Shown here piece by piece: positions 1-11,116 of a stretch of DNA of 62,154 nucleotides (position 1 is its first letter; each line of letters starts with the position of its first letter). A model generated the notes under the pieces. It was not told the DNA's origin. It searched no databases and saw only the letters and a list, made by a program, of their open reading frames with translations. The position numbers and the translations under genes are program-made. The DNA is from JBOGDS01 sp050743075 (GTDB lineage: Bacteria > Actinomycetota > Actinomycetes > Jiangellales > Jiangellaceae), in assembly GCA_050743075.1 (NCBI GenBank), contig JBOGDS010000010.1, positions 1-62,154 on the forward strand. The letters are read 5' to 3'.

Positions 1-235
1 GCCGCACCTCATCAGCCGCCACGATGCCCAGTATCGACCCCAAGGCCACATAGCTACCCTGGAACCGGTCTCGTCGACCAACCGCTGGCGAGACGTCCGC
101 GTTGCGACAACCGCCAGAATCCGCCGAACGACATCCGGAAGGTAACCGGCCGGTGCGAGCAGGCCATGGACGTGACCTGAACATCAATCTACGTCGCACG
201 ACCGGCGCGAAAGTGCCCGCTGCCACGATGGGGAC
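1..235. other. Window edge, no gene recognised
   Basis: No convincing coding region, RNA gene or repeat was seen on either strand. The stretch presumably carries the promoter of the gene starting at 236, but no clear -35/-10 pair stands out. Confidence 0.4.
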
Positions 236-928
236 ATGAGCGTCGCACCCGATGGCCGCCACCTGCTGGCGGTGGCCCATGGGTCCGGCAACGACGTCGC
301 AGCGCTGCGGGACGCGCTCGCGGCCGGCGTCGACCTCGTCGAGGCCGACGTCCGTCAGTACCGGCGCACGCTCGAGGTACGGCACACCAAGACCCTTGGG
401 CCGCATCTGCTCTGGGACCGCTGGGTGCTGCTGCGACGGCGCGATGTCGTCCTACCGGACCTGGCCGCCGTTCTCGACGCCGCCGACGGCGACCACCGGC
501 TCATGCTCGACCTCAAGGGAGCTCACAGAGAGCTCGCCCCGGCTGTGGCCGGATTGCTGCGCGCGGTCGCGCCAGGCACACCCGTGTCGGTCTGCGCCCG
601 GAACTGGTGGATGCTCGCCGCGTTCGCCGACAACCCCGCAGTGCGGCTGAACCTGTCGGCGGGCAGCCGGCGCGGCCTGCGCCGCCTGCGTGCCCTCGTG
701 CGCGCGGCCGAACCGCCATGGCCGGGTTGCCGGCCGCCGGTTGGCGTGTGCGTGCGCCGTGCGCTGCTGACGCCTCTGGTGGTCGCCGAGCTTCGCAACA
801 CCGTCGATCACGTGCTGACCTGGCCGGTCGACACGCAGGCGGAACTCGCCGACGCCCGCAGCCTGGGCGTGACCGGCGTCATCAGCAGAAGTCTCCCCCT
901 GCTACGAGAGGTGCTCGCCGACTGCTGA
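236..928 (+). CDS. Glycerophosphodiester phosphodiesterase-like protein
   Basis: This 230-residue protein has the layout of the GDPD/PI-PLC-like TIM barrel. An AHGSGND segment puts His15 where the family has HRG. It is followed by GVDLVEADVR (residues 31-40), which supplies the usual E-x-D metal ligands (Glu36, Asp38), and then VRHTK with His50. Family members hydrolyse glycerophosphodiesters to glycerol-3-phosphate and an alcohol. There is no signal peptide, so it is probably cytosolic. The Arg of the normal HRG motif is missing (HGS here), so activity or substrate may differ. The gene converges on clpC with 18 bases between the stops. The family call is good; the exact reaction is inferred. 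Confidence 0.7.
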   Translation: MSVAPDGRHLLAVAHGSGNDVAALRDALAAGVDLVEADVRQYRRTLEVRHTKTLGPHLLWDRWVLLRRRDVVLPDLAAVLDAADGDHRLMLDLKGAHRELAPAVAGLLRAVAPGTPVSVCARNWWMLAAFADNPAVRLNLSAGSRRGLRRLRALVRAAEPPWPGCRPPVGVCVRRALLTPLVVAELRNTVDHVLTWPVDTQAELADARSLGVTGVISRSLPLLREVLADC

Positions 929-946
929 GCGGAGCAGAGACGGGCC

Positions 947-3493
<2,547 letters not shown>

Positions 3494-3678
3494 CAGCGGC
3501 GCTCCTCACCGAGCGGTCTGGGTGTGCCCGGGGCTCTCCCGGTCCGCCCGTACCCGCATGCTAACCCGCTCCCGGCGGCGGTCTGGTGTCGTCTCGCGAC
3601 GGGATACGACTGCACAACACCCGTCCTACCCGACGGCGTTCCGGCGAAGCGCCCCCGTCCGCCAGGGGCGAACAAGAG

Positions 3679-4038
3679 TCAGGACGCGGGCGTCCGTCGG
3701 ACGACGACGTGGGCGACGTTGCCGGCGCCCCGGGTGAGAACCGGCGTGTGGGTGTCGCTGACCCAGGTGCCCACCTCCGACCGCAGCCGGGCCCACACCG
3801 AGATCGAGGCCCGCTCGTCGACGTCGGCGGCATCGACCGCGAGCTCGAACGGGATCGGCACCTGGCCGGTCACCTGGACGGCATTCTGCGCGAGGATCAC
3901 GGCCGGCGCATCGGCGAGCGAGACGTCGGCCACCCGCACCGTCAGTACAGCCCCGGGCGGTAGCGCAATCCGCTCGCGAAAGGCCACCGTGCCTGTCACG
4001 GCGACCAGGGCGGGAGCTGGGCTGGAGGCGGCGTCCAC
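3679..4038 (-). CDS. YbaY-family protein
   Basis: This is a 119-residue single-domain protein. The core VTGTVAFRERIALPPGAVLTV and the later GQVPIPFELAVDAADVD match the YbaY/YscW lipoprotein-chaperone fold, in which a beta-sandwich is built from about 100 residues. Known members are lipoproteins or lipoprotein pilotins, but no signal peptide or lipobox Cys is visible, so this copy would stay in the cytoplasm unless its start lies elsewhere. It lies upstream of clpC on the same strand, with 185 bases between, and is divergent from the AraC gene at 4172. Its role is unknown. Confidence 0.6.
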   Translation of the reverse strand: MDAASSPAPALVAVTGTVAFRERIALPPGAVLTVRVADVSLADAPAVILAQNAVQVTGQVPIPFELAVDAADVDERASISVWARLRSEVGTWVSDTHTPVLTRGAGNVAHVVVRRTPAS

Positions 4039-4067
4039 ACCCAGAGCCTATCCGGCGGGCCCCCGCT

Positions 4068-4125
4068 CCCGTGATCATGAAGGAAAAGGGGTGCCATAGG
4101 ACCCCGAATCCTTCATGATCACGGG
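4068..4125. repeat. Long palindrome, family 1, intergenic copy
   Basis: The outer arms are perfect over 17 bases: 4068-4084 (CCCGTGATCATGAAGGA) pairs with 4109-4125. An inner GGGGT/ACCCC stem lies at 4088-4092 and 4101-4105. The core from GTGATCAT to ATGATCAC (4071-4122) is 52 nt, with CATAGG 25 bases in. The copy inside tilS (52953-53003) has the same ends and the same central word at the same offset. It lies between divergent genes, so it is not a simple terminator. Confidence 0.85.
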
Positions 4126-4171
4126 GCGGGGAAGGGAGTGGGGGGTCAGAGGTCTGAGCGAGGATGGGGTC

Positions 4172-4573
4172 GTGAACCGCCCGGCCGTCCCGCTCTCGAG
4201 GCATCTGCTGAGGGTGCGCGACCTGATCGACCGCGCGTACACCGAGCAGCTCGACATCGCAGCGCTCGCCCGCAGTGCCTCCGTCTCGCCGGCCTACTTC
4301 GGCCGGAGCTTCAAGGCGGCCTTCGGTGAGACCCCACATCAGTACCTCATGAGTCGCCGGATGGAGCGGGCCAAGGCGTTGCTGCGCGCCGGTGAACTGT
4401 CGGTGACCGAGGTCTGTCTTGCCGTCGGGTTCACCAGCCTCGGCTCGTTCGGTACCCAGTTCCGGCGGCTCGTCGGCGACAGCCCCAGCGCCTATCGGCA
4501 GCGGGACGGTCACGAGGAGCTGGCGAAACTGCCGGGCTGCTACGTACGCATGTGGACCCGTCCCCGACGGTGA
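4172..4573 (+). CDS. AraC-family transcriptional regulator, DNA-binding domain only
   Basis: This 133-residue protein consists almost entirely of the two-helix-turn-helix AraC domain. LDIAALARSASVSPAYFGRSF forms the first helix-turn-helix, and LSVTEVCLAVGFTSLGSFGTQF with the following RRLVGDSP forms the second, carrying the family signature. The usual N-terminal ligand-binding domain is absent. GTG at 4172 was preferred because GAGG lies eight bases upstream; an upstream ATG at 4115 would start inside the palindrome. The alpha/beta hydrolase and VOC genes follow on the same strand and may be its targets. Stand-alone AraC domains of this type often sit beside glyoxalase genes. Confidence 0.85.
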   Translation: MNRPAVPLSRHLLRVRDLIDRAYTEQLDIAALARSASVSPAYFGRSFKAAFGETPHQYLMSRRMERAKALLRAGELSVTEVCLAVGFTSLGSFGTQFRRLVGDSPSAYRQRDGHEELAKLPGCYVRMWTRPRR

Positions 4574-4684
4574 GCAGCCAGCCCGAACTGGGCGGTTTTC
4601 GAGAAGCCGGACCCGCGCCGGCGTTCTTATCGTCGTGGGCAACGGCCGCTGACAGGCTGCCGAGACGACGACAGGAGACGTGCG

Positions 4685-5461
4685 ATGCAGAGCGTCCAGT
4701 CCAGGGACGGCACGACGATCGCGTTCGATCAGCTGGGTGGGGGTGCGCCGATCATCGTGGTGGCCGGTGCGTCGTGTGATCGAGCGATCGACGCCCCGAT
4801 TGCCGAAGAGCTGGCCCGGCACTGCACCGTGCTCAACTACGACCGGCGTGGCCGCGGCGACAGCGGCGACACGCTGCCATATGCGGTCGAGCGAGAGGTC
4901 GAGGACATCGAGGTCCTCGTGGCCGCGGCCGGCGGTTCGGCCAGCCTGCTCGGACTCTCGTCCGGAGCTGCGCTGGCGGCGGAGGCGGCGGCGAGCGGAC
5001 TCCCCGTCGACAAGCTGATCATGTGGGAGCCACCCTTCAGCGTCGACCCAGACGGGCCACGGCGGGCCAAGGAGTACGCCGACCGGCTTTCCGAGCTGCT
5101 CGCGGCGGGCCGCCGCGGAGACGCGCTGGAGCACTTCATGAGACTGGTCGGCCTTCCCGCCGAGATGATCGCGCAGGTCCGTCAGTCGCCGTCCTGGCAG
5201 GTCGGCGAGAGCTTGGCGCCCACGCTGGCGTATGACGCCGCCGTGATGGGCGACAACGTGATCCCGACCGACCGGTTCGGCGACATCGGCGCCTCCACGC
5301 TGGTGCTCGCCGGCTCGCAGAGCCCGGACTTCCTGCGAGAGGCGGCCGCTCAGGTCGCTGCCGCCATCCCCGGAGCCCGCCATGACATCCTGGACGGCCA
5401 GGACCACGACGTGGCGGCCGACGCCCTCGCACCGGTCGTGGTGGGCTTCGCCGGCCGGTGA
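4685..5461 (+). CDS. Alpha/beta hydrolase
   Basis: This 258-residue enzyme begins MQSVQSRDGTTIAFDQLG, the usual first strands of the alpha/beta hydrolase fold. The nucleophile elbow is GLSSGA near residue 96, preceded by NYDRRGRGDSG, the conserved segment after strand 4. The acid is probably the Asp in LAGSQSPDFLREA and the base the His in DGQDHDV close to the C terminus. AGGAG lies upstream of the ATG. It sits between the AraC regulator and a VOC gene on the same strand. The substrate cannot be read from the sequence; esterase or haloperoxidase-like chemistry is typical. Confidence 0.85.
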   Translation: MQSVQSRDGTTIAFDQLGGGAPIIVVAGASCDRAIDAPIAEELARHCTVLNYDRRGRGDSGDTLPYAVEREVEDIEVLVAAAGGSASLLGLSSGAALAAEAAASGLPVDKLIMWEPPFSVDPDGPRRAKEYADRLSELLAAGRRGDALEHFMRLVGLPAEMIAQVRQSPSWQVGESLAPTLAYDAAVMGDNVIPTDRFGDIGASTLVLAGSQSPDFLREAAAQVAAAIPGARHDILDGQDHDVAADALAPVVVGFAGR

Positions 5462-5533
5462 GGGCGGCCCGACCAGGCGGGGGCCGGGGCGGGCGGCATG
5501 GTCAGCCGAGCGGTTCGTGATGAGGAGCAGGTC

Positions 5534-5970
5534 ATGATCACCGGGGTCGGGTTGGTGTGCGTCAACGTCTTGGACATGGACGTAGCGCGCGACTTCTACG
5601 TCGGCAAGCTCGGTCTCCAGGTCGGCGTCGACATGGTCCAGGACGGCTTCCACTGGTTCGTCGTTCACGCGCCAGAGCAGCCGGACGTGCCGTTGATGCT
5701 GGTGGTCCCGGGTCCGCCGGTCGTGGACGGCGAGATCGCCGAGCAGATTCGGTCCCTTGTGGCCACCGGCTATCTGGGTCCTGGTGCGTTCTCGACGAAG
5801 GACTGCTGGGCAACGTACCGCGAGCTCGAGGCCAAGGGCGTGGAGTTCATCGAGGAGCCGGAGGAGCGCTTCTACGGGATCGACGCGGCGTTCCGCGACC
5901 CGTTCGGCAACCATTGGCGCTCACCCAACCCAGTCGGCCTGTCGTCAACGTCCTGCCCCGCAACAGCTAG
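5534..5970 (+). pseudogene. VOC (glyoxalase/bleomycin-resistance) protein, frameshifted near its 3' end
   Basis: The product from ATG 5534 (SD GAGGAG at 5522) reads MITGVGLVCVNVLDMDVARDF and has the beta-alpha-beta-beta-beta pattern of a vicinal-oxygen-chelate domain, ending at FRDPFGNHW. The family normally continues with RLTQP, and those residues lie in another frame (LTQPSRPVVNVLPRN, stop 5968-5970). A single base is missing near 5919, just after the NHW codons. The shifted frame stays open to 6154 over sequence antisense to the cytochrome gene. Only the last 15 or so residues are affected, so the product could retain function. Confidence 0.75.
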
Positions 5971-6674
5971 GGCTCGTTGTCCAGCACATCGTGGTGTCTG
6001 CGTCGCCCTCGCTCACGTTCGGACCAGGCGGTCCAGACCCGCTCGGCGACCGGCATCCGGAGCCGGCCGCCGAGGTGCATCGCACGCCACACCCCGCGGT
6101 AACCGGGCAGAACACCCGCTGCGACGAGGACGTGCCCGACGATCACCGGTGTGAACAAGTAGGTTGACCACCGGTGGATCCGGTTGAACCACACGAACGT
6201 GGGACCTCCGGACACGGCCCACAGGCCGATCCCGCTGACGACCAGGGCCAGGAGCAGCACGATCATCACCACGTTGGCGATCCGCTGGCCCGGGTCGAAG
6301 TGACCCTCGTGCCGTGCGAACCTGCCGGTGAACACCGCGGCCGGCCAGCGGGCGAACCACCGCACCTCGGACCGACGGAAGCGCACGGAGTCCGACGCCA
6401 GCGTCCACGCCGCCCGCCATCCCGCGACCAGGCCGAGCGCCGCGATGCCCGCGAGTACCCAGCCGATGACGGTGTGCACCTCGGTGTCCGGCGTGCCGAG
6501 CAGTTCGGCCAGGACGCTGGGCTGGCCCTCCCGGCCGAGCGTCAGCCACCAGCCGGTCAGCAACAGCACCAGTACGGTGACGTAGACGCCGGCGTGGAAC
6601 CAGCGAGTCCGGCGGTTGTTGCGCTCGACGACCTCGGGCCCGGCGGTCACCTCAGTAGTCGTATCCCGGGTCAT
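5967..6674 (-). CDS. Cytochrome b/b6-domain membrane protein
   Basis: This 235-residue protein has four predicted membrane segments: VYVTVLVLLLTGWWL, the HTVIGWVLAGIAALGLV segment, NVVMIVLLLALVVSGIGLW and LFTPVIVGHVLVAAGVL. Histidines sit where the Ni-hydrogenase/formate-dehydrogenase cytochrome b561 family binds two hemes: His27 (RWFHAG), EVHTVIG, IHRWS and GHVL. Such subunits pass electrons between quinone and a partner redox enzyme. The ATG at 6674 was chosen because the longer reading frame upstream lies inside the lipoprotein gene and looks like shadow sequence. It overlaps the end of that gene by 23 bases, so the two are probably cotranscribed. The partner redox enzyme is not seen here. 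Confidence 0.75.
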   Translation of the reverse strand: MTRDTTTEVTAGPEVVERNNRRTRWFHAGVYVTVLVLLLTGWWLTLGREGQPSVLAELLGTPDTEVHTVIGWVLAGIAALGLVAGWRAAWTLASDSVRFRRSEVRWFARWPAAVFTGRFARHEGHFDPGQRIANVVMIVLLLALVVSGIGLWAVSGGPTFVWFNRIHRWSTYLFTPVIVGHVLVAAGVLPGYRGVWRAMHLGGRLRMPVAERVWTAWSERERGRRRHHDVLDNEP

Positions 6675-7125
6675 CCGAGTCGTCGGCCGGGGAGGCGCCG
6701 GCGCCCTCGACGTTGACCGTGATCTCGGTCTCAGGCCCTGCCGCGGAGTGGTCGGCATTGCGCAGCGAGATGTTCAGCGTGTGCTCGCCCGGCTCGAGGC
6801 CCACGACGGCGGGCGAGTCCTCGGTGATCTCGCGGGCTTCGCGGTTGCCTTCCTCGAAGACCTCGTAGGCGCTCTCGTCGCCGTCGAAGGCGACGTGCAC
6901 GTGGTGGAGGCCGGTGTCCGTGGTGCCGAGCTCCTCGCTGGAGTCCACCTCGAGCGTGAACGGCAGGCCGATCGTGTCGCCGTCGGCCGGCTGGAGGATC
7001 TCCACCGTCATGCCGCCGTCGCCGCCCGATGTGGTCGCCGTCTCGCCGCCGTCGTCGCCACCGCACGCGCTGACACCGAGCGCCAGGGCGCCGATGGCAG
7101 CCATCGTCCGTAGCCGCTTCGTCAT
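6652..7125 (-). CDS. Lipoprotein with a DUF4399-like domain
   Basis: The 157-residue product begins MTKRLRTMAAIGALALGVSAC, a lipoprotein signal with the lipobox GVSAC, followed by a Gly/Asp-rich linker. The rest (VEILQPADGDTIGLPFTLEVD, LHHVHVAFDGD, LEPGEHTLNISLRNADHS) has the strand pattern and spaced histidines of DUF4399-like periplasmic domains, which suggests but does not prove metal binding. The ATG at 7125 has GAGG six bases upstream; ATG 7134 is an alternative. It is the first gene of a pair with the cytochrome b gene. Confidence 0.7.
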   Translation of the reverse strand: MTKRLRTMAAIGALALGVSACGGDDGGETATTSGGDGGMTVEILQPADGDTIGLPFTLEVDSSEELGTTDTGLHHVHVAFDGDESAYEVFEEGNREAREITEDSPAVVGLEPGEHTLNISLRNADHSAAGPETEITVNVEGAGASPADDSDDPGYDY

Positions 7126-7247
7126 CGACCTCATCCCTCGAAAGAGTGCGAATCTCCTATGCACAGAGGTACGCCTCAGCCGGCCAGCGGGTTCAACTGG
7201 TGGACGTGAGCGCCTACGCTCGGCAGCGACGCATCTGGAGGGAGCCG

Positions 7248-7625
7248 ATGCCGGTTTCGTCGACGGTGCGCGAACGATGCCAGCGTCTGCTCGCGCCGGG
7301 CGAGCAGATCCGCTATCTGTTCCCGGCGAACTCCGCCGTCCTGCCCGTCGGGCTGGGCGTCGCACCGTTCTTCGTCGCCGTCACCGATCGCAGCGTCGTC
7401 GTCCTCACGGCCAGTTTTCTGCGCCGCAACCGACCCGACGGCGTGTGGGCGCGACATCCGAGGAACACCCGGCTGGGACCGCTGGAGATGTCGCTCGGGC
7501 CGACGTTCGCACTCGGCGACGTCGTGTTCGAGGTCGACGAGGAGTACGCCGCGATCATCGGTGCGGCCGACGCCGAGCTCGACGGGCCGGCCAGGCTCCC
7601 CGAGGACCCGCTACCCGACCTGTGA
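7248..7625 (+). CDS. Hypothetical protein with a PH-like fold pattern
   Basis: This 125-residue protein is not firmly recognised. The segment LLAPGEQIRYLFPANSAV followed by FVAVTDRSVVVLTASF resembles the start of bacterial PH-like domains, in which a lipid-like chemical signal or a protein is bound on a beta-barrel. ATG 7248 has GGAGGGA directly upstream; the longer frame from 7146 has no such site. It is divergent from the lipoprotein gene and lies upstream of the lutABC remnants. Confidence 0.55.
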   Translation: MPVSSTVRERCQRLLAPGEQIRYLFPANSAVLPVGLGVAPFFVAVTDRSVVVLTASFLRRNRPDGVWARHPRNTRLGPLEMSLGPTFALGDVVFEVDEEYAAIIGAADAELDGPARLPEDPLPDL

Positions 7626-7752
7626 ATCGAGTGGCGACGCGTCGCTCGAGGCAAGGGGTGTGCGGCGACACTTGTTCGGTAGCTGGTTTCTCCCGACCTG
7701 GTCGTGCGCTGCTCATCCGAGCTGGTCGACCAGCCGAGGACAGGATTGATAC

Positions 7753-8366
7753 ATGCGGATCGGCTTGTTCGTCACGTGTCTGGTCGACGGGTTGTTCCCG
7801 GAGGTCGGGAAGGCGACGGTCCGGCTACTGGAGCGGCTCGAGCACACGTCCCGTTGGCGCAGACGTGTTGTGGGCAGATGCATCTCAACACCGGGTACAC
7901 GCGCGAGGCCCGGCCGATGGTCCGGTCCTTCGCGGAGGCGTTCGACGCGTACGAGGTGGTCGTCGCCCCGTCCGGGTCGTGTGTGGCCTCGTGCGTCACC
8001 AGCATGCGGCGGTCGCGCGCCGCACCGGCGACGACGGGTTGGCCGAGCGGGTCGATGCGGTGGCGGCCAGGACGTACGAGCTGTCGGAGTTCCTCGTCGA
8101 CGTGCTACGTGTCACTGACGTGGCCGCCCACTTTCCGCACCGGGTGACCTACCACCCGACGTGTCACTCGCTGCGGTTGCTGCGGGCGGTGCGGGGCATC
8201 GACCTGGTCGAGCTTCCTGACCCCGACCAGTGCTGCGGCTTCGGCGGAACGTTCGCGGTGAAGAACGCCGATGTGTCCACGGCGATGCTCGCCGACAAGA
8301 TGCGGCACGTTCTCGCGACCGGCGCCGAGGTGTGCACCGCTGGCGACTCATCGTGCCTGATGCACA
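7753..8366 (+). pseudogene. Decayed lutA (cysteine-rich Fe-S subunit of lactate utilisation)
   Basis: The start MRIGLFVTCLVDGLFPEVGK is that of LutA/LldE. The protein then needs three frames: frame 1 to about 7848, a second frame with VPLAQTCCGQMHLNTGYTRE to about 7993, and a third with RTYELSEFLVDVL and the second CCG motif DQCCGFGGTFAVKN through AGDSSCLMH. The C-terminal end after CLMH is missing, and the sequence runs straight into LutB-type residues. With two frameshifts and a deletion, no functional protein is expected. Confidence 0.85.
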
Positions 8367-9237
8367 CTGGGCCAGGGACGCCGCCGAAGCCAACCGGATC
8401 GTCACCGGCCTGGTCCGCGCCACCGGTGCCGACGAGGTCGTCAAGTCAAGTCGATGACCAGCCAGGAGATCGGCCTGAACGACGCCATGGCCGCGGCCGG
8501 CATCGCCGCCTGGGAGACCGACCTGGCCGAGGCCGCCCGCCGGCACCTGCGGGAGAAGTTCCTGCGCGCCGAGGTGGCGATCTCCGGCGCCAACTTCGCT
8601 GTGGCCGAGACCGGCACCCTGGTCGTCGTCGAATCCGAGGGCAACGGGCGGATGTGCCTGACCCTGCCGAAGACGCTGATCACCGTCATGGGCATCGAGA
8701 AGATCGTGCCCACGTGGCGCGACCTGGAGGTGTTCCTACAACTGCTGCCCAGGTCGAGCACGGCCGAGCGGATGAACCCGTACACCTCCATGTGGACCGG
8801 TGCCGCTTCCGGTGACGGACCGTCGGAGTTCCATCTCGTGCTGCTCGACAACGGCCGCACTGCGACCCTGGCCGACCCGGACGGACGGGCGGCGCTGCGC
8901 TGCATCCGTTGCTCCGCCTGCATGAACGTATGCCCCGTCTACGAGCGCACCGGCGGCCACGCCTACGGCTCGGTCTACCCCGGGCCGATCGGAGCCGTGC
9001 TCACCCCGCAACTCACCGGCGTCGCCGACAACCCCACCCTCCCCTACGCCTCCAGCCTGTGCGGCACCTGCTACGACGTCTGTCCGGTCGCCATCGACAT
9101 CCCCGATCGCCAGGAACGGACGGATCGCGAGCCTGCCGCCACCCCTGTCAGCCTTGACACGCACCCGTGACCTGCCGGCCCCTCCGCCGGAGACGTTCCG
9201 CGACTGGTGGGCCCGCACGCGGCGGTCCGACCGGTGA
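8367..9237 (+). pseudogene. Decayed lutB (LUD domain and 4Fe-4S subunit)
   Basis: Homology starts abruptly at HWARDAAEANRIVTGLVRAT, which belongs in the LutB N-terminal third, so the true start is gone. It continues as MTSQEIGLNDAMAAAGIAAW. An internal gap follows at TDLAEAARRHLREKF, where roughly 40 family residues are missing. Both 4Fe-4S clusters remain (CIRCSACMNVCP and CGTCYDVCP). After VAIDIP the frame is lost, and the C-terminal residues FRDWWARTRRSDR reappear in another frame up to the TGA at 9235-9237. The TGA overlaps the lutC GTG, preserving the ancestral operon junction. Confidence 0.85.
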
Positions 9238-9865
9238 GCGCGGCGCGCGAGGAGATCCTCGCCCGGATCAGGCACGCCCTGCGGGACCGGCCCGCCCCGC
9301 CCCGGTCCGCCGCGACTACCGCACCGCCGACGCGCCCGAACGCCGGGACGCCCGCCAGCTCGCACAATTGCTTGCCGAACGGCTCGTCGACTACCGGGCG
9401 ACCGTCCGGCATTGCAGCACCGGTGACATCGCGCAGACCGTCGCCGACGTCCTGGCCCGCCGCGGCGTCCGGCGCATCGTCGTGGCCCCCGCGCTGGACC
9501 CGACGTGGCTCCCCCACTCTGACATCGATGCCGTCGGCGACGACCCACCGCTGTCCCCCCACGCCCTCGACCATGTCGACGGCGTACTCACCACCTGCGC
9601 AGTCGCGGTCGCCGAGACCGGGAGCCTGGTCCTCGACACCGGTGCCGGGCAGGGCCGGCGCATGCTCACTCTGGTGCCCGACTACCTGCTCGTCCTCGTA
9701 CCCTCCGACGCCGTCGTCGGCACCGTCCCGGCCGCCGTCGCCAGACTCGAGCCCACCCGGCCGCTGACCTGGATCAGTGGACCCAGCGCCACCAGCGACA
9801 TTGATCTCAACCGCGTCGAAGGCGTCCACGGCCCACGCACGCTCGACGTCGTCCTGGCCCGCTGA
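9234..9865 (+). pseudogene. Decayed lutC (LUD-domain protein)
   Basis: From GTG 9234 the frame gives VSAAREEILARIRHALRDRP, the usual LutC start. It then shifts near 9302 into the frame that reads RRDYRTADAPERRDARQLAQ and runs to 9865. That downstream part is complete and contains the LUD signature AVAETGSLVLDTGAGQGRR. LutC would act with LutA and LutB to oxidise L-lactate. With one frameshift it is the least damaged of the three, but it has no intact partners. Confidence 0.8.
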
Positions 9866-9969
9866 CCGCCTTGTCGGTGTCTGACCTGCGTAGGGTGATC
9901 GAAGCCGATTTGTTCCCACGGCAGTAGACAGGCATCGATCATTGCCGTATCGAGCGATTGGAGACCACC

Positions 9970-10326
9970 GTGGCCGGTGAGCTGACGTTCTTCGAGATCG
10001 GTGTAGACGACGCCGAGCGGGGCCGCGCGTTCTACCAGGGCGTGTTCGGCTGGACGTTCGAGCGTGGCCCGAGCGGGCAGGGCTTCGTGATCGGCACGCC
10101 GAACGTCTCGGGCGGGATGCATGGCGGCGATCACGCGGCCGCCCCGTTGCTCTTCTTCCAGGTCGATGACATCGATGCGGCGATCACCCGGGTGCGCGAA
10201 CTGGGCGGGGTCGTCGATGACGTCGACGTAGAGGGCGACGATGAGTCGACCGCAAGGTTCGGCAGGTTCACGATGTGCAAGGACGACCAGGGATCGCCGT
10301 TCGGACTGCATCAACCACCCGCGTGA
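9970..10326 (+). CDS. VOC family protein
   Basis: This protein of about 118 residues starts VAGELTFFEIGVDDAERGRA and has FYQGVFGWTFE, the glyoxalase-like first half. PLLFFQVDDIDAAITRVREL and SPFGLHQP mark the second half. VOC domains bind a metal and cover dioxygenases, isomerases and drug-binding proteins; the substrate is unknown here. The GTG at 9970 has GGAG six bases upstream. Its TGA overlaps the GTG of the SDR gene (GTGA), so the two are probably translated in a coupled way. Confidence 0.85.
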   Translation: MAGELTFFEIGVDDAERGRAFYQGVFGWTFERGPSGQGFVIGTPNVSGGMHGGDHAAAPLLFFQVDDIDAAITRVRELGGVVDDVDVEGDDESTARFGRFTMCKDDQGSPFGLHQPPA

Positions 10327-11057
10327 CCGACGCGACGGCCCGCGACCTGGTCGTCATCGTCGGCGCCGGGCCCGGCCTGGGCGCGTCGATCGGGACCGCG
10401 TTTGCGCGGACCGGTGCACGCGTAGTGCTGCTTGCCCGTGAGCGTGAACGGCTGGCGCGGTTGGCCGCAGACGTGGCGTCCGCGACTGGCGGCGCGGTGG
10501 ACGCGATCCCCGGCGACGCGGCCGACGAGACGGCGCTGCGCAGTGCGTTCGCCGAGATCCGCGGGCGTCACGGTGACCCAACCGTGCTCGTCCACAACCC
10601 GTCGGTCGCCGTTGTCGCGCCCCCGACCCAGACACCGTACGACGGCCTGCTCGCCGGCCTCCAGCTGACCGTCGGGTCGCTGCTCGTGGCAGCTCAGGAG
10701 GTCGTCCAACCGATGCGGCAAACTGGCCGCGGCACGATCCTGGTCACCGGTAGCGGCAGTGCGCTGACCGGTTCGACGTGGTCGGCGGCCCTGGCCGTGC
10801 AGAAGGCGGCTGTGCGCAACCTCGCGCTGTCCTTCGCCGCAGAACTGCACGGCGACGGCATCCACGTCGCGATCGTCACGATCAACGGCGTCCTGGACAA
10901 GCCGGGCTTCGAGCGCGACCGGATCGCCGCCGAGTACGTACGCCTACACAAGGCCACAGACAGTCAGCCCGACACCTGGCACCCCGAACTGACCTGGACC
11001 GGACGAATGGCCCGCCATGGACATGAGGGGACCGCAGGATCTCCCGCGGGCGCATGA
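10323..11057 (+). CDS. Short-chain dehydrogenase/reductase lacking the catalytic Tyr
   Basis: This 244-residue Rossmann protein opens with LVVIVGAGPGLGASIG, the TGxxxGxG-type NAD(P) site near residue 12. It keeps a strand-5-like VTGSGSALTG. The catalytic YxxxK should lie in WSAALAVQKAAVRNL, where the Lys is present but the residue four before it is Leu, so normal SDR chemistry is doubtful. The GTG at 10323 overlaps the preceding VOC stop. It may be a regulator-like or altered-function SDR. It converges on lsr2, with a strong hairpin between them. Confidence 0.8.
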   Translation: MTDATARDLVVIVGAGPGLGASIGTAFARTGARVVLLARERERLARLAADVASATGGAVDAIPGDAADETALRSAFAEIRGRHGDPTVLVHNPSVAVVAPPTQTPYDGLLAGLQLTVGSLLVAAQEVVQPMRQTGRGTILVTGSGSALTGSTWSAALAVQKAAVRNLALSFAAELHGDGIHVAIVTINGVLDKPGFERDRIAAEYVRLHKATDSQPDTWHPELTWTGRMARHGHEGTAGSPAGA

Positions 11058-11066
11058 CGAGCAGTA

Positions 11067-11097
11067 GCGGGGTGGCGGGTTGTTCCGGCCACCCCGC
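11067..11097. terminator. Bidirectional terminator-like hairpin
   Basis: A perfect 10-bp stem, GCGGGGTGGC (11067-11076) with GCCACCCCGC (11088-11097), has an 11-base loop. It lies between the convergent SDR gene and lsr2. There is no U-run, as is usual in high-GC actinomycetes. Confidence 0.65.
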
Positions 11098-11116
11098 CGC
11101 TCACCGAGCAAACAGG

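Noticed and set aside
3626..5914. A 762-codon open frame on the minus strand across the AraC, hydrolase and VOC genes
   Set aside because: The translation shows no recognisable domain and covers well-supported plus-strand genes and an obvious palindrome.
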